From assembly GCF_900107195.1 (NCBI RefSeq), contig NZ_FNPB01000012.1, forward strand, positions 53,103-117,102: a stretch of 64,000 nt of DNA. The letters are read 5' to 3'. The notes under the pieces were generated by a model. That model was not told the origin of the DNA and did not search any database. It was given only the letters and a program-made list of their open reading frames with translations. Below are positions 36,268 to 48,146 of this stretch, in pieces. The stretch comes from Halobellus clavatus (GTDB lineage: Archaea > Halobacteriota > Halobacteria > Halobacteriales > Haloferacaceae). The position numbers and the translations under genes were made by a program. The first letter of the stretch is position 1. Each line of letters opens with the position of its first letter.

Positions 36268-36696
36268 TTAGCGCACCGGCTTTTCGGCGTTGCCGCGGAC
36301 CAGTTCGATCATCGAGACGCCGTTGACCTTCTCGACTTTGTAGTTCACGCCCGAGAGGTCGCCCATCGCGCGACCCTTCGCGCCGCCGATCCCGGCGATC
36401 GTGACCTCGTCGTGCTCGTCGATGAACGAGATTGCGCCGTCGCCCGGGCAGAAGGCGGTGACCTGCTTGCCGTTCTTGATCAGCTGCACCCGAACGCACT
36501 TTCGGATCGCCGAGTTGGGCTGTTTCGCTTCGATCCCGACCTTCTCGAGGACGATCCCGCGTCCCTGCGGGGCCCCTTCGAGGGGATCGGACTTCGCACC
36601 GAGACCGCGTTCGCGGCGCGCGTACTCAGAGTCGGACCAGCGTCGTTTCTGCCGGTCCTGCTTGAGCTTCCGCGCGGCGTATTTGCCGTTCGCCAT
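36268..36696 (-). CDS. rps12: 30S ribosomal protein uS12
   Basis: 142 residues from [20 protein letters not shown]. It contains the decoding-centre loops [15 protein letters not shown] and the C-terminal [20 protein letters not shown]. The ATG is set by the family. The frame extends 22 codons further but with unrelated residues. It is cotranscribed with rps7 and probably with the upstream nusA-like gene and the polymerase operon. Confidence 0.96.
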   Translation of the reverse strand: MANGKYAARKLKQDRQKRRWSDSEYARRERGLGAKSDPLEGAPQGRGIVLEKVGIEAKQPNSAIRKCVRVQLIKNGKQVTAFCPGDGAISFIDEHDEVTIAGIGGAKGRAMGDLSGVNYKVEKVNGVSMIELVRGNAEKPVR

Positions 36697-36943
36697 AGTG
36701 ACCCTGAGTTCCCCGCGGAGGTACTTAAGCCTCCCTTTTCGGACCCAGCGAAACGGCCGCACGTCGGGTTAGCGCCCCCTAAGGACGATTCTGCGGCCGT
36801 CGTTTCGTCCGTCACGCTGTGCGGTACACGCCCGCTCACTGGGGGAAAGAGGCTGAACGGCGGAGAGAACGTGTCGTTTTCGATCGGGCTCCGGTCCAGA
36901 TCGGTGGAAGCGGGGCGACGCCCGACGGCGGCCGTTCGGAAAC

Positions 36944-37366
36944 TCAGGTCAACTGGATGTCGTCGATCTCGTGGTGTCGCGCGGCGAGCGTTCGGGCGGT
37001 CTCGATGTGCGTCCCGTCCGCACCGATCGCGACCCCGCGGTCGTCGTCCGGCACTTCGACGTAGGCGATCGTCTCGCCGCCCTGCTCGGAGAGCGTGACG
37101 TGTCTGACCGCCGCGGGCGCGAGTGCGCTCTCGACGAAGGCGCTCGGGGTCTCGGCGTCTTCGACGAGTTCGACGTCGCGGCCGATCGCCGACTCGACCG
37201 CCTGGACGTGCGCGCCGCCGGGGCCGATCGCTGCGCCCATCTCGCCAGCCGCGACGAGGATGACGACGCGGTCGTCGTAGGGAAGGCAGTCGCGCGCCGT
37301 CGCCCCCGTCTCGTCCTCGAAGAGGGCGATGAAGCGCCGCGCCTCGTCGGAGAGCGTGACTCGCAT
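36944..37366 (-). CDS. nusA: NusA-like KH-domain transcription factor
   Basis: 140 residues, the usual size of archaeal NusA, which has only the two KH domains. KH signatures GAAIGPGGAHVQAVESAIG and GVAIGADGTHIETARTLAA are both present. It binds RNA and is thought to act in transcription termination or antitermination. It begins three bases after rpoA2 and belongs to the rpo operon. Confidence 0.93.
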   Translation of the reverse strand: MRVTLSDEARRFIALFEDETGATARDCLPYDDRVVILVAAGEMGAAIGPGGAHVQAVESAIGRDVELVEDAETPSAFVESALAPAAVRHVTLSEQGGETIAYVEVPDDDRGVAIGADGTHIETARTLAARHHEIDDIQLT

Positions 37367-37369
37367 CCC

Positions 37370-38617
37370 TCAGTCGTCCGTGTGCTCGGCGGCGGAATCG
37401 GACGGTGCCCCGCCGTCTGTCTCGAGCGATCCCATCCGCAGGTCCACGTCGCCGGTCCCGATCGAGACGGGCTTGCCGACGATGACGTTTTCGATGACGC
37501 CGTCGAGGTCATCCTCCTCGCCGTGGACCGCCGCGTCGAGCAGGTGGTTGACCGTCACCTCGAACGCAGCTCGCGCCAGCACGGAGTCCTTCGAACCCGA
37601 GATACCGTGCCGACCGATCGACTCGATCTCGCCGCGGTTCGTCATAATGTCCGCGACGAGCATCAGGTGCCGGACGTTCACGTCGTCGAGCCCCTGCTCG
37701 CGAAGCGTCTCCATCGTCTCGTTGATGATGGCCTCGCGGGCCGCCTCGACGCCGAGGTTGCGGTAGACCTCGTGGATGTTGTTACTCGTCGTGCGGGAGG
37801 CGTCGACGCCCTCGATCGAGAGCACGTCGCCGAAGGCCGATCCCTCGGTGTAGAGGACGAACTCCTCGCCGTCGGTCTGCTCGTTTTCCTCCTTGCGGAT
37901 GACGACGCGGGAGATATCCTCCAGTCCTTTGAACACGATGTCGCGCAGTTCCTCGACGAGTTGGAGGAGTCGGCGGTAACTCGGTTCCTCGGGGCCGAAC
38001 TCGATGAGCGTCTCCGAGCGCCGCGTCGAGACGCCGAGAGCGTCTTCGATCGTCTCGGCGATCTCCTGGGCGACGGTGTCGATGTTGTCGACGGTCGGCC
38101 ACCGCTCGGCCAGCGTGTCTTCGTTCAGATCGACCTGCACGATCATGTCGGCCACGTTCGTCGAGATGTCCCCGAGCGCGAGAATCTTCGTCGCCTCCAT
38201 CTGCCAGACAACCTCGTGGGCGCGCTCGCGGTTCTCGGCGTACTCGTCTTCGAGGTGGACCGTCATCATCGGCGTGTCCGGCGTCTTCCGCGCGTCGACG
38301 AGTTCGATGAGTCGGGGAAGCCCCTGCGTGACGTCGATCTCGGCGACGCCCGCGTAGTGGAACGTGTTCATCGTCATCTGCGTTCCGGGTTCGCCGATCG
38401 ACTGCGCCGAGACGGTCCCGACGGGGTCGTGGGCGTCGACGCGGGAGTCCTCGTAGCGCGAGGAGATCGCCTGGGCGATCTCGTCGGCTTGCTCGATGGT
38501 GACGCCCTCGCGGTCCTCGATAGTCTCGTAGATGCGGTGCCGGAGGCTCTCGGGCAGATTGTAATCTGTCACGATAGCCTCGATGTCGTCGGTGATGTAC
38601 TCGTACTCCTCAGTCAT
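37370..38617 (-). CDS. rpoA2: RNA polymerase subunit A'' (Rpo1C)
   Basis: C-terminal part of the largest subunit, 415 residues; in archaea it is a separate gene. Hallmarks are [20 protein letters not shown] (trigger-loop region), [20 protein letters not shown], and [20 protein letters not shown] near the end. It overlaps rpoA1 by eight bases. Confidence 0.97.
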   Translation of the reverse strand: MTEEYEYITDDIEAIVTDYNLPESLRHRIYETIEDREGVTIEQADEIAQAISSRYEDSRVDAHDPVGTVSAQSIGEPGTQMTMNTFHYAGVAEIDVTQGLPRLIELVDARKTPDTPMMTVHLEDEYAENRERAHEVVWQMEATKILALGDISTNVADMIVQVDLNEDTLAERWPTVDNIDTVAQEIAETIEDALGVSTRRSETLIEFGPEEPSYRRLLQLVEELRDIVFKGLEDISRVVIRKEENEQTDGEEFVLYTEGSAFGDVLSIEGVDASRTTSNNIHEVYRNLGVEAAREAIINETMETLREQGLDDVNVRHLMLVADIMTNRGEIESIGRHGISGSKDSVLARAAFEVTVNHLLDAAVHGEEDDLDGVIENVIVGKPVSIGTGDVDLRMGSLETDGGAPSDSAAEHTDD

Positions 38618-41540
38618 CGGACTCCACCTCCAGGCTCTGGGCCTTGTCGAGGCCGGGGCCGGCGTACTCGGAGATGTTCGTCGGTCGTTCCTGCCGGCCG
38701 AGGAACAGCTCTTTCTCCTCTTCGGACTCGAACTCGGCGTCGAGGATGCGGTCGGCGACGTTCTCGACGTCGATCGGGTTCTCCTCGGAGGAGGAGACCT
38801 TCACGGGCGAGGTGCCGTCCTCACCGAACTCGAACTGGACGACCGTCCCCGAGGTGTCGCGGACGGTGCCGTCGTACTGCGCTTCCAGTTCGGAGAGCGC
38901 GTTGATCAGCCGACGCTGCAGGTACCCGGACTTCGACGTCCGGACGGCCGTGTCGACCAGTCCCTCGCGGCCACCCATCGCGTGGAAGAAGAACTCCCGT
39001 GGGTTCAGGCCGCTGCGGTAACTGTTCTCGACGAAGCCGTGCGCGTCCGCCGAGAGGTCGTCTTTCTGGTAGTGGCTCAGCGTTCGCCCCTCGTAACCGC
39101 GGTTGATACGCTCGCCACGAACGGCCTGCTGTCCGACACAGCCGGCCATCTGCGTGAGGTTCAGCATCGAGCCACGTGCGCCCGAGCGGGCCATCACGAC
39201 GGCCGGGTTGTCGTCGCTGAAGTGGTCCTCGGCGATCTCACCCGCGGAGTCGCGGGCCTTGCCGAGTTGCTGCATAATCTTCATTTCGAGGGTCTCGTCG
39301 ACGGTGCGGCCCGGCAGCGACTCGAGTTCGCCGGCGTCGTAGATTTCGATGAGTTCGTTGACGCGGTCGTAAGCGTTGCCGATCGCCTCGTCGACCTGTG
39401 CCGTCGCCTCGTCCGGAATCGACTCGTCATCGATCCCGATCGAGAACCCGAAGTGCATAATCGCGCGCATCGCCAGCGAGGCGACCTCGTTGACGAACAC
39501 GCGGGCGCGAGTCTTCGAGTGAACCTTCGCGAGCGTGTCGACGACTTCGCCACCGAACGCGCCGACAGCGTCCTCGTCGATCGTTCCCGAGACGAGCCGT
39601 CCGTCTTCGATCAGCACCTCGTCACCGGCAGAGGAGGTGAATTCGAGGTTCAGGTCGTCGGGGAGCAGTTCGCTGAAGAGCTGCCGACCGGTCCAGTAGG
39701 GCTCGCCGGTCTCGTCCTCGCCGACCGGCTCGGGAAGGGTGTCGATGCTCGTCGCCCGCAGGAGGTCGAGCGCCTGCGTCTCGGAGAACTGCGGATTGCC
39801 GTTGGTGAGGAGATACGTCCCGGAGATGTGGTCCTGGATCGCCCCGATGATGTTCTCACCGAACCGCGGACTCAGGAGCTGCTCCTGGACGCGCATCAGG
39901 ACGCGGGCCTCGGCCCGCGATTCCTCGGTCTGCAGCGCGTGCATATTCATCTCGTCGCCGTCGAAGTCAGCGTTGTACGGCGGACAGACGACCGTGTTCA
40001 GCCGGAACGTCTTGTACGGCATCACGACGACCTCGTGCGCCATAATCGACATCCGGTGCAGCGATGGCTGCCGGTTGAAGATCACGATGTCGCCGTCGAT
40101 CAGGTGCCGGTTGACCTCCCAGCCGGCGTCGACCTTCTCGGCGAGTTCCTCGCAGTTCTTCTCGGTCACCTTCAGCCGGCGGCCGTCTGGGCGCTTGACG
40201 TAGTTCGCGCCGGGGTGGCCCTCGGGGCCGTTCCGAACGTACTGCTTGGCCTGTTCGAGGTTCCGTTCGGAGACGTTCATCGTCTGAGTCATCTCGCGAG
40301 CGACGCGCTCGGGGACACCGACCTCGTTCAACGAGAGGGTCGGGTCCGGCGAGATGACGGTCCGTGCGGAGAAGTTCACGCGCTTCCCGGACAGCGAGCC
40401 GCGGAAGCGGCCCTCTTTGCCCTTCAGGCGCTGGCTCAGCGTCTTCAGCGGACGGCCCGAGCGGTGTCGCGCCGGCGGCGTCCCCGAGATCTCGTTGTCG
40501 ACGAAGGTCGTGACGTGGTACTGGAGCAGTTCCCAGAGGTCCTCGATGATCAGCTGCGGGGCACCGGCCTCGCGGTTCTCCATGAACCGCTGATTGATCC
40601 GGATGATGTCGACGAGCTTGTGCGTCAGGTCGTCCTCGGAGCGCTGGCCGTTGTCGAGCGTGATCGACGGCCGCGCGGTGACCGGCGGGACCGGGAGGAC
40701 GGTGAGGATCATCCACTCGGGCCGCGAGCGGCTCGGGTCGACCCCCAGCGTCTCGATGTCCTCGTCGGGGATGTCCTCGAACCAGTCGCGGATGTCGGAG
40801 GGCATGAGCTTGTTCATGTCCTCCTCGGTGAGGTCGACGTCGAGCGACTTCTCGATCTTCTTTCGGTCCTCACCGACTGGACGGAACTCGCCGGAGAGGA
40901 TGTCGTTGACCCGGCTCACGTCGAGCCCGGAATCCTCGGCGAGTTCGGCGGGTGAGACGCCGCCGTCGCCCTCGTCGTCGGGCTGCATCGCCTCGGCGAT
41001 GCGCTCGGAGTAGTCGCCCGCGAGGACGTCCTGGACCTCGTAGTAGGTGGTCGGCTTCTCGTGCTTGATGTCGTGCTGGGGCGCACCGCAGTGCGGGCAG
41101 CGGTCGGCCTTCCGGGCCTGACGGACTGCGGATTTGAGGACGTCGGTCCAGTCCTCGCCCAGTTCCTCGTTGCGCTGGAGGCCATCGCGGAACTCGTCCT
41201 GTTCCTCGGCGGTCAGCGAGAGGCGGCCGCACTCCCGACAGGTCGAGCGGAGCAGGCGGCGGATGAGTTTCGTGAAGCCGACGTGGATGACGGGCGCAGC
41301 CAGTTCGATGTGGCCGAAGTGGCCGTTACACGAGCCCGAATGTGACCCGCAGGTGCGGCACTCGAGGCCGGGGTCGATGACCCCGAGGCGGGGGTCCATC
41401 AGCCCCATATCGATTGGGTAGCCGTCGTCGTCGTAGGTGTCCGCGGTGATGATCTTCGTCGCGGACATATCTCGGTACGTCTCGGGGTCCATCAGCCCGA
41501 ACTGGATGGCTCCGATCTCTTTGGGTGTCTGCATTGACAT
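38610..41540 (-). CDS. rpoA1: RNA polymerase subunit A' (Rpo1N)
   Basis: 976 residues with the active-site metal loop [12 protein letters not shown]. Zinc-binding sites are [18 protein letters not shown] near the N-terminus, a further CRECGR, and [22 protein letters not shown] and [11 protein letters not shown] regions are also as in the family. The start [20 protein letters not shown] is typical. It starts a few bases after the rpoB1 stop. Confidence 0.97.
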   Translation of the reverse strand: MSMQTPKEIGAIQFGLMDPETYRDMSATKIITADTYDDDGYPIDMGLMDPRLGVIDPGLECRTCGSHSGSCNGHFGHIELAAPVIHVGFTKLIRRLLRSTCRECGRLSLTAEEQDEFRDGLQRNEELGEDWTDVLKSAVRQARKADRCPHCGAPQHDIKHEKPTTYYEVQDVLAGDYSERIAEAMQPDDEGDGGVSPAELAEDSGLDVSRVNDILSGEFRPVGEDRKKIEKSLDVDLTEEDMNKLMPSDIRDWFEDIPDEDIETLGVDPSRSRPEWMILTVLPVPPVTARPSITLDNGQRSEDDLTHKLVDIIRINQRFMENREAGAPQLIIEDLWELLQYHVTTFVDNEISGTPPARHRSGRPLKTLSQRLKGKEGRFRGSLSGKRVNFSARTVISPDPTLSLNEVGVPERVAREMTQTMNVSERNLEQAKQYVRNGPEGHPGANYVKRPDGRRLKVTEKNCEELAEKVDAGWEVNRHLIDGDIVIFNRQPSLHRMSIMAHEVVVMPYKTFRLNTVVCPPYNADFDGDEMNMHALQTEESRAEARVLMRVQEQLLSPRFGENIIGAIQDHISGTYLLTNGNPQFSETQALDLLRATSIDTLPEPVGEDETGEPYWTGRQLFSELLPDDLNLEFTSSAGDEVLIEDGRLVSGTIDEDAVGAFGGEVVDTLAKVHSKTRARVFVNEVASLAMRAIMHFGFSIGIDDESIPDEATAQVDEAIGNAYDRVNELIEIYDAGELESLPGRTVDETLEMKIMQQLGKARDSAGEIAEDHFSDDNPAVVMARSGARGSMLNLTQMAGCVGQQAVRGERINRGYEGRTLSHYQKDDLSADAHGFVENSYRSGLNPREFFFHAMGGREGLVDTAVRTSKSGYLQRRLINALSELEAQYDGTVRDTSGTVVQFEFGEDGTSPVKVSSSEENPIDVENVADRILDAEFESEEEKELFLGRQERPTNISEYAGPGLDKAQSLEVESDD

Positions 41541-41546
41541 TGGTGG

Positions 41547-43376
41547 TTAGACTGCGTCTTCGAGGTCGAGGCGCGGTCGGATGCCGAGCGCGATCATCTC
41601 ATCGAGGAGGAGCTTGAACGCGTAACTGATCTCGATCTCGTGGATGTCGTCTTCGTCGCCGGTCACGGGGTCGTAGATGCGGCGCTGGCCGCGGTCCTCG
41701 ACGGCGACCATCCCCGTCTCCGCGGAGATGTACACCGTCTCTTTGTCCGAGGAGTCGAGCAGGCGCTCTTGGAGCACCATCGCGGCACCGTGGCCGATGA
41801 CGGTGTCGCGCTCCATCTCGCCCAGCCGGAGGCCACCCTCGCGGGCGCGCCCCTCGGTGGGCTGGCGGGTGAGCACCTGCACCGGCCCGCGCGAGCGGGC
41901 GTGCAGTTTGTTGCTCACCATGTGGTAGAGCTTGTGATAGAAGATGGTCCCGACGAAGATCTCGGCCTCGATCTTCTCGCCGGTGACGCCGGAGTACATC
42001 ACTTCCTTGCCGGAGGATTTGAAGCCGTGATCCTCGAGCGCGCCGCGGAGTTCCTCCTCGTCTTCGCCCTGGAAGGCGGTGCCGTCGACGCGGCGGCCCT
42101 CGAGCGAGCCGACCTTGCCGCCGAGCATCTCCAGCACGTGCCCGACCGTCATCCGCGACGGGAGCGCGTGGGGGTTCAACACGAGGTCGGGCACGACGCC
42201 CTGCTCGGTGAACGGCATATCTTCCTGCGGTGCGAGGTGGCCGACGACGCCCTTCTGTCCGTGACGGGAGGCGAACTTGTCGCCGAGTTCCGGGACCCGC
42301 TGGTCGCGGACGGAGACCTTCGCCAGTTTGGAGCCGTCTTCACCCTCCATCAGGGTGACCGTGTCGACGACGCCGGATTCGCCAGAGCGCATCGTGACCG
42401 AGGTCTCGCGGCGCTTCTGCGGCGAGAGCCCGCCCATATCGTCGGGTTCCTCGAGGAACCGCGGGGGAGAGGTCTTGCCCAGCAGGACGGAGTTCTCGTC
42501 GACCCGCGTTTCGGGGTTGACGAGGCCGTCCTCGTCGAGGTGGGTGTACGCGTCTTCCCCGCGCGCACCGCGGACGTCCTGACTCGGGATCTCGAAGCGG
42601 TCTTCCTGACCGCCGGGGTACCGGCGTTCCTCGCCCTCGTAGGTCCGGAAGAAGTGCGAGCGCGCCATCGCGCGGTCGACCGAGCCCTGGTTCATCACCA
42701 GCGCGTCCTCGATGTTGAAGCCTTCATACGACATCACGGCGACGACGAAGTTCTGCGCCGCCGGCCGCTCGTCGAACCCGATCTGTTCGGTGGTCTGGGT
42801 CTTGACCATCGACAGTTGCGGGTAGTGCAGGAGGTGCTGTCGCGTGTCGGGACGGATCCGGTAGTTGGCCGCCGGGAGCCCCAGCGACTGCTTCATCATC
42901 CCCGCGCCCATCGTAATCCGGGGCGAGGCGTTGTGCTCGGGGTAGGGAATCATCCCCGCACCGATGCCGAAGATGAGTTGCGGGTCGATTTCGAGATGCG
43001 TGTGGTCCTCGGTGACCTCGTCCTCGTCGACGGCGACGTAGATGTCCTCTTCCTCCTCGGCGTCGATGAATTCGACGTAGCCGCGCTCGACGAGGTCTTC
43101 GAACTCCAGAGCGCCCTGCTCGACGGCCTCGATCTCGTCGTCGCCGAGGAGCGGTTCCCCGTTCTCGACGACGATCAGCGGGCGGCGCGCGCGGCCAGCG
43201 TCGGCGTTGACGATGACCTCGCGTGTGCGGTCCTTCACCGAGACGTTGACCATCTCGCTGATGTCGCCGCGACGGCGGGCCTCTCGGATCTGTTCTGCGA
43301 GCTGTTCGGGGTCGGGGTGGGTGCCGACCAAGCTACCGTTGACGTAGACTTTCGCCTCTCGTTGTGTCTGAGCCAT
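41547..43376 (-). CDS. rpoB1: RNA polymerase subunit B' (Rpo2C)
   Basis: 609 residues, C-terminal half of the second largest subunit. Motifs are [33 protein letters not shown] and [20 protein letters not shown]. Near the C-terminus, [13 protein letters not shown] and [13 protein letters not shown] occupy the place where most archaeal B subunits carry a four-Cys zinc site; no Cys remains here. It starts three bases after rpoB2. Confidence 0.97.
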   Translation of the reverse strand: MAQTQREAKVYVNGSLVGTHPDPEQLAEQIREARRRGDISEMVNVSVKDRTREVIVNADAGRARRPLIVVENGEPLLGDDEIEAVEQGALEFEDLVERGYVEFIDAEEEEDIYVAVDEDEVTEDHTHLEIDPQLIFGIGAGMIPYPEHNASPRITMGAGMMKQSLGLPAANYRIRPDTRQHLLHYPQLSMVKTQTTEQIGFDERPAAQNFVVAVMSYEGFNIEDALVMNQGSVDRAMARSHFFRTYEGEERRYPGGQEDRFEIPSQDVRGARGEDAYTHLDEDGLVNPETRVDENSVLLGKTSPPRFLEEPDDMGGLSPQKRRETSVTMRSGESGVVDTVTLMEGEDGSKLAKVSVRDQRVPELGDKFASRHGQKGVVGHLAPQEDMPFTEQGVVPDLVLNPHALPSRMTVGHVLEMLGGKVGSLEGRRVDGTAFQGEDEEELRGALEDHGFKSSGKEVMYSGVTGEKIEAEIFVGTIFYHKLYHMVSNKLHARSRGPVQVLTRQPTEGRAREGGLRLGEMERDTVIGHGAAMVLQERLLDSSDKETVYISAETGMVAVEDRGQRRIYDPVTGDEDDIHEIEISYAFKLLLDEMIALGIRPRLDLEDAV

Positions 43377-43379
43377 TGA

Positions 43380-44948
43380 TCAGTCGTCCGCGGGGGTTCC
43401 AGCTGCCGGTCCCTCGATACCGGGAATTCCTTCGACGCCCATCGACGCCAGTTCGCGCTTGAGCGACTGTTCGTCCTCGATGTTCTGTGAGAGCTCCATC
43501 GCCTGCGCGAAGTTCTTCACGAGACCGCAGTTCGGTCCCTCCGGGGTCTCAGAGGGACAGATGCGACCCCACTGGGTCGCGTGCAGGTCGCGCGCCTCGA
43601 AGTGCGGCTGGCTCCGCGAGAGCGGACTGCGGAGCCGACGCAGGTGCGAGAGCACGCCCATGTAGTCCGTCCGGTCGACGAGCTGGGAGACCCCAGAGCG
43701 GCCGCCGACCCAGTTCCCCGTCGCGATCGGGTGTTCGAGCCGCTCGGTGAGCACGTCCGAGCGGACGACCGTGTTGACGGTCAGCTGTCGATTCCGCATA
43801 TTCGCCCGTTCGAGCTGGTACTTCACGTCGCGGGCGAGCTTGTTGAGCGCCGTCCGGAAGAGGTCCTTCATCAGATCGCCGGAGACCTTGAGCCGCTTGT
43901 TGGCGTAGTGGTCCTTGTCGTCGGATTCGCGGCGTTCGAGCGCGAGCTCGAAGCACGCCTCGGCCATCCGGCAGAGGTAGTACGCCTTGTTGATGCGCAC
44001 GTCCTCGTCGTCGACGCCGTCCTCGTGGAGGTGTGGGAGGAGGTACCGGTCGATGACGTAGTTCGCGCGCTTCAGCTGGTAGTTCTTGCCCTGGCCGCCC
44101 GCGACGCGCTTGCCGAGTTTCTCGATGGCCTGCTCTTCGGTCTGGACTTCGGCCTCCTCCAGATTCTCGAGCATAAACTTCACAATCTCGGGGTCGTCGC
44201 TCACGCGGTGGACGATCTCCTCGTCGGATTCGAGTCCCAGCGCGCGGACGAGCGTCACGAAGTTTACGCTGCCCGAGACCGAGGGGAAGGAGACTTCGAG
44301 CAGTCCTTCGCGGTTGCGTTCACAGAGCACGAGCGCGCGGTAGCCACGGCGCTGTGAGAACGTCTTCGCGACCTGGATCTCGTCGCCGTACTTCGAGTCG
44401 TACTCGGCGAGGATCTTGTTGGGTGCGAGGTCCTCGGACGTCATAAGCACCCGCTCGGAGCCGTTGACGATGAAGTAGCCGCCGGGGTCGACGGGGTCTT
44501 CGCCGATCTCGATCAGTTCCTGTTCGTTGAGGCCGTCGATGTTGCACTTCGTCGATCCGACCATGATGGGCATCCGGCCCACCTTGGTCTCGGTCGTGTC
44601 GACGACGACTTCCTCTTCCTCCTCGCCGCCGCGGACGATGGACATCTCCATGAACACCGGCGCGGCGTAGGTGATGTTCCGGAGGCGGGCTTCCTGCGGG
44701 AAGAGCAGTTCCTCAGAACCGTCGGCTTCGCGGACGCGCGGGGTCTCGACACGCACGTCGCCCAGTTCGACGAAGACGGGCTCTTCGCCCTCCTTGTCGC
44801 CGATGTCGGTCTCGATCCGTTCCTTCTCGGTGACGACGTCCTGCATTCCCCGCTCGAGGAAGTTGTTGAACGAGCGGAAGTGGTGTTCTGCGAGCCGTTC
44901 CTCGGAGAAGTACTCGCGCGAGACGACGCGTCGGTCCTGTCGGTTCAT
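43380..44948 (-). CDS. rpoB2: RNA polymerase subunit B'' (Rpo2N)
   Basis: 522 residues, N-terminal half of the second largest subunit. It includes [40 protein letters not shown], the fork-region [17 protein letters not shown] and [20 protein letters not shown]. The ATG overlaps the rpoH stop by four bases. Confidence 0.97.
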   Translation of the reverse strand: MNRQDRRVVSREYFSEERLAEHHFRSFNNFLERGMQDVVTEKERIETDIGDKEGEEPVFVELGDVRVETPRVREADGSEELLFPQEARLRNITYAAPVFMEMSIVRGGEEEEEVVVDTTETKVGRMPIMVGSTKCNIDGLNEQELIEIGEDPVDPGGYFIVNGSERVLMTSEDLAPNKILAEYDSKYGDEIQVAKTFSQRRGYRALVLCERNREGLLEVSFPSVSGSVNFVTLVRALGLESDEEIVHRVSDDPEIVKFMLENLEEAEVQTEEQAIEKLGKRVAGGQGKNYQLKRANYVIDRYLLPHLHEDGVDDEDVRINKAYYLCRMAEACFELALERRESDDKDHYANKRLKVSGDLMKDLFRTALNKLARDVKYQLERANMRNRQLTVNTVVRSDVLTERLEHPIATGNWVGGRSGVSQLVDRTDYMGVLSHLRRLRSPLSRSQPHFEARDLHATQWGRICPSETPEGPNCGLVKNFAQAMELSQNIEDEQSLKRELASMGVEGIPGIEGPAAGTPADD

Positions 44949-45172
44949 TCGATCACCAGTCGGTAGGATACCGCTTTGTCTGTGGTTCGAGAGTCGCGGA
45001 CGATCTTGACGACGTCACCGACCGCCGCGTCGTCGGGCAGCGCCGGATCCTTCCGCTTGATCTTCGGCAGGTCGGCGCGTTTGACGTCGTACTGCGTCAG
45101 CATCGACTCGACCTCATCCTCGTCGATGAGCGTGTGCTCTGGGACGAGCTCGTGTTGGCTTACGTCTACCAT
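44945..45172 (-). CDS. rpoH: RNA polymerase subunit H (Rpo5)
   Basis: 75 residues starting [20 protein letters not shown], with [15 protein letters not shown] and [20 protein letters not shown]. That is the full archaeal subunit H, equivalent to the C-terminal domain of eukaryotic RPB5. The frame is open far upstream, but the family starts here. It is first in the rpoH-B2-B1-A1-A2-nusA-rps12-rps7 order and the coupling overlaps show one operon. Confidence 0.96.
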   Translation of the reverse strand: MVDVSQHELVPEHTLIDEDEVESMLTQYDVKRADLPKIKRKDPALPDDAAVGDVVKIVRDSRTTDKAVSYRLVIE

Positions 45173-45545
45173 GTCTTGTGATGGGATGTGGTTGGGGAAG
45201 AAGTTCTCACGGGATACTACAGCCCGGTTCGAAAGGGAGCCATTTAACGCTTGCCAACTTCGGGTCAGAGAAGCGCGGCTCACCGTCACGGGGGACCACT
45301 CACCCGTGTTGGGTCGACCCACGGAGGACGACAATAAAGATGTTGCGGCGAACGCGACGGGTGTCGTGACGCGAACCGCGACTCGGGTCGGGTCGGCGCG
45401 GACCGCCACGAGGGGTTATATACGATGACGGGACCAGCGACCCCGTGAACTGAGTGCAGTCCCGCGTCGGGAAGCGGTTGCCCGGCACGTCGGCGCGGGA
45501 GCGGTCGTGCCGGCTGTTCACCCCCTTCAGCTGACGAGTCCGTCG
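45173..45545. promoter_or_regulatory. Leader/promoter region of the rpo operon
   Basis: No gene is supported. Read on the minus strand, GCGTTAAATGG at 45242-45252 is a TATA-like box about 70-80 bases before rpoH. A second stronger TATATAA-containing box lies at about 45416-45423. Either could start the rpo operon. Confidence 0.35.
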
Positions 45546-46838
45546 CTACTCTACCACCAGGCTCGTCCGTTCGTCGACGGCGTCGGCCTCCTCGAAATCG
45601 CCCCCACCGAGCAGTCCGCGAGCGGCGCGTTTCCCCCACTCGACCGCCGGCTGCGTGAACGTCGAAACCGACGCCAGTTCGCCGTAGAGGACGCACGCCG
45701 CCTCCATCTCGTAGAGCAGCGAGCCCAGGGACCGCTCGTCGACGGCGTCGATCTCGACGCGGATCGCGGGCACCCCCGACTCGACGAGACTCGCCTCCGT
45801 CGCCTCGAACTCGGCGTCGAGCAGTTCGCCGAGCGAGGAGCCGCCGAGGTACGAGAGCCCGTCGAGTTCCGTCGCCGGGATCCCGAAATCGGGCCGATCG
45901 CGCGGTCGGACGAGGGTCACGAGCTTGTCCCGCGGGCCGGCGCGGTACAGTTGCAACTGTGAGTGCTGGTCGGTCGCGCCGAGCGCCCGCGCCGGCGTCT
46001 GCCCGAGGCCGTCCTTGCCGAGGCTCTCGGCCCAGAGCTGGGCGAACCACTCAGCGAACGTCTCCAGCCGCTCGGCGTACGGCATCATCGCGTTCGTGAG
46101 TGCGCCGCGCCCGGTGAGCGCGTAGGCGGTCGCGCCGTAGGCGTACGCGGGCGTCTCGAACAGCGATCCCGAGAGCCCGTCCGCCGCCGCAGCCGCACCC
46201 GCTCGGAGCGCATCGAGGTCGTGCCCCTGGATCGCGGCCACGGCGAGCCCGACAGTCGAGAGCGCGGAGAACCGGCCCGGAACGCCGTCGGGGACCGGCA
46301 GCGACGGCAGGTCGTGTTGCTCCGCGAGGTCGCAGAGGTTCCCCGACTCGCCAGTCGTAACGAACGTCCGCTCCGTCCAGTCGACGCCGGCGTCGGCCAT
46401 CGCCTCGCGGACAACGAGGAAGTTCGCGAGCGTCTCCGCGGTGGTCCCGGAGCGAGAGACGACGTTCACGACGGTCCGATCGAGCGGCAGCGACGCCAGC
46501 AGCCGGGAGACGTGCTCCGGATCGACGTTATCGAGGAAGTACGCGTCCGGATCCGCCGGTCCAGCGAGCGCGTCGGCGAGCGTCGCTGCACCGAGTGCGC
46601 TGCCCCCGATACCGACCGTGAGGACGGCCGCCGGATCCTCGAACGGCGCGACTGCGCCGCGGATGGCATCGAGGTCGACCGTCTCGGGGAGATTCAGCGC
46701 CGCGTAGCCGTGTTGGCTGTTCCGACGACCGGCCTGAATCCGCTCGTGAGCGGTCGCCACCTGTTCGTCGAGCCGTTCGAGCGAGTCCCGGGAAACGCCG
46801 GGCGTCGCGCCGAGCGCGCTGCCGAGGTCGACGTACAT
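45546..46838 (-). CDS. pgi: Glucose-6-phosphate isomerase
   Basis: Interconverts glucose-6-phosphate and fructose-6-phosphate. 430 residues from MYVDLGSALGATPGVSRDSL. VNVVSRSGTTAETLANFLVV is the phosphate-binding loop, and GATDQHSQLQLYRAGPRDK is the second PGI signature with the catalytic His. It is of the classical PGI superfamily rather than the cupin type. The open frame upstream to 46880 is not family-like. Confidence 0.93.
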   Translation of the reverse strand: MYVDLGSALGATPGVSRDSLERLDEQVATAHERIQAGRRNSQHGYAALNLPETVDLDAIRGAVAPFEDPAAVLTVGIGGSALGAATLADALAGPADPDAYFLDNVDPEHVSRLLASLPLDRTVVNVVSRSGTTAETLANFLVVREAMADAGVDWTERTFVTTGESGNLCDLAEQHDLPSLPVPDGVPGRFSALSTVGLAVAAIQGHDLDALRAGAAAAADGLSGSLFETPAYAYGATAYALTGRGALTNAMMPYAERLETFAEWFAQLWAESLGKDGLGQTPARALGATDQHSQLQLYRAGPRDKLVTLVRPRDRPDFGIPATELDGLSYLGGSSLGELLDAEFEATEASLVESGVPAIRVEIDAVDERSLGSLLYEMEAACVLYGELASVSTFTQPAVEWGKRAARGLLGGGDFEEADAVDERTSLVVE

Positions 46839-46935
46839 ACGTACCGACTGCCGCCGCAGGCGAAAAAGCGGTCGGTCCACGTCGGGCCACCGAGAGACCG
46901 GTCCGTTGAAACGGCCCGACCTCCTACGTCGGGCG

Positions 46936-47469
46936 ATGACATCCGATTACGGGGGCGTCTTCGGCGCGTACCCGTTCGCGTTCCGAGCCAGCGAGTCGCG
47001 GCTGTTCAAGCTCTACGTCGTCGCGAGCGCACTCGCCGTGGCGCTCATCGCCCTGCTCGTCACGATCGCGGTCGTCGTCCTCATTGGACAGACCGCGGCC
47101 GTCCAGGGTGGCTCCCTGACGCTCTCGCGCGCCTTCTACGTCGTAATCGGCCTGCTCGTCGTTCTCCCCGCAGTCGCGCCGACGCTCGTCGTGGCGCGGC
47201 GGCGGCGGCGAGGAACCGACACCTCGAGCCGGCACGAAACCGCCCTCGCCGCGGCCGGGTTTCTCTTCTTGCTCTCGCTGTATCTCGGGCTGGTCGCGTC
47301 GATGCCGGAGACGTTTATGCTGGACGGCGAGACGGTGACCCGCCCGCAGCCGACGGGGGCCTTCGCCCCGGTGATCGGTGTGTTGTACGCGATCCCGCCG
47401 GTGCTCTCGTGGTCGGTGCCGCTCGCCGGGGCGGCGCTCGTCGGTCTCGCGCACTGGCTCTTCCGCTGA
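46936..47469 (+). CDS. Four-TM membrane protein of unknown function
   Basis: 177 residues from MTSDYGGVFGAYPFAFRASE. Four hydrophobic segments are visible: about residues 22-50, 65-85, 100-120 and 145-172. A basic RRRRRG loop after the second segment suggests cytosolic placement. No catalytic motif or family is recognised. It is divergent from pgi, with about 100 bases between starts, so the two may share a promoter region. Confidence 0.7.
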   Translation: MTSDYGGVFGAYPFAFRASESRLFKLYVVASALAVALIALLVTIAVVVLIGQTAAVQGGSLTLSRAFYVVIGLLVVLPAVAPTLVVARRRRRGTDTSSRHETALAAAGFLFLLSLYLGLVASMPETFMLDGETVTRPQPTGAFAPVIGVLYAIPPVLSWSVPLAGAALVGLAHWLFR

Positions 47470-47566
47470 TCCGTCGGTGAGTCGGCAGTGAGCCGACAGA
47501 GCGCCGCGGATGCGGAGCCGAGACACGACGAAACCCGGAAGTGCGCCCGCCGTGTATCCGCGAGCG

Positions 47567-48061
47567 ATGACTGACGCCGACACCGCCGCCAGCGACGAGC
47601 AGGTCGAGGGGACGTTCCTCGTGACCGCCGCCGACGACACCTCGGCCGTCCTCAAGAACGTCGAGAGCGGCCAGGTCCACACGTTGTCGTCGAATCCCGG
47701 CGTCGAACGCAACGACGTCATCGAGGGAACCGTCTCCCCGGACCCGCCGATGAACGTCTCCTACCAGCTCGTCGAAACCGTCTCCCGGCGATCGCTGTCG
47801 ATCGGTCGGAGCGAGGAACCGCCGACGGCTCACTCCGAGGAGCTGGCCGCCGCACAGGACGTGGGCGAGTTGACCCGTGAGCCGCGTGAGGGGATCGGGG
47901 AGATACACGTCATCACGGTTCCCGACGACGGCACGGAGACGGCCGTCGACGACGTCCTCGAAGACGAGGAGGGGCTGCTCTCGCGCGCGGCGCGGCTCGG
48001 GGTGAACCGGGTCGAGATCCGCTCGTCGCCCGGCGTGCTCTCGGTACGGTATCTGCCGTAG
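47567..48061 (+). CDS. DUF5812 family protein
   Basis: 164 residues from MTDADTAASDEQVEGTFLVT. EGTFLVTAADDTSAVLKNVE and HTLSSNPGVERNDVIEGTV form a small beta-barrel-like N-terminus. The C-terminal GIGEIHVITVPDDGTE and ARLGVNRVEIRSSPGVLSVR complete the haloarchaeal DUF5812 pattern. It is soluble and acidic, with unknown function. It lies upstream of secF on the same strand. Confidence 0.7.
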   Translation: MTDADTAASDEQVEGTFLVTAADDTSAVLKNVESGQVHTLSSNPGVERNDVIEGTVSPDPPMNVSYQLVETVSRRSLSIGRSEEPPTAHSEELAAAQDVGELTREPREGIGEIHVITVPDDGTETAVDDVLEDEEGLLSRAARLGVNRVEIRSSPGVLSVRYLP

Positions 48062-48146
48062 ACCCCTTCGTTTCGGGCCGAGGCGGCAGCGACTGGCAGC
48101 GACGAGCATAAGAAGGCTTATTCGGCGGGGCTCTCCACCGGCACCT

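Noticed and set aside
38583..40955. 790-codon plus-strand frame opposite rpoA1
   Set aside because: Shadow of the polymerase A' gene; no recognisable motif.
41640..43379. 579-codon plus-strand frame opposite rpoB1
   Set aside because: Shadow of B'; codon pattern is the mirror of the real gene.
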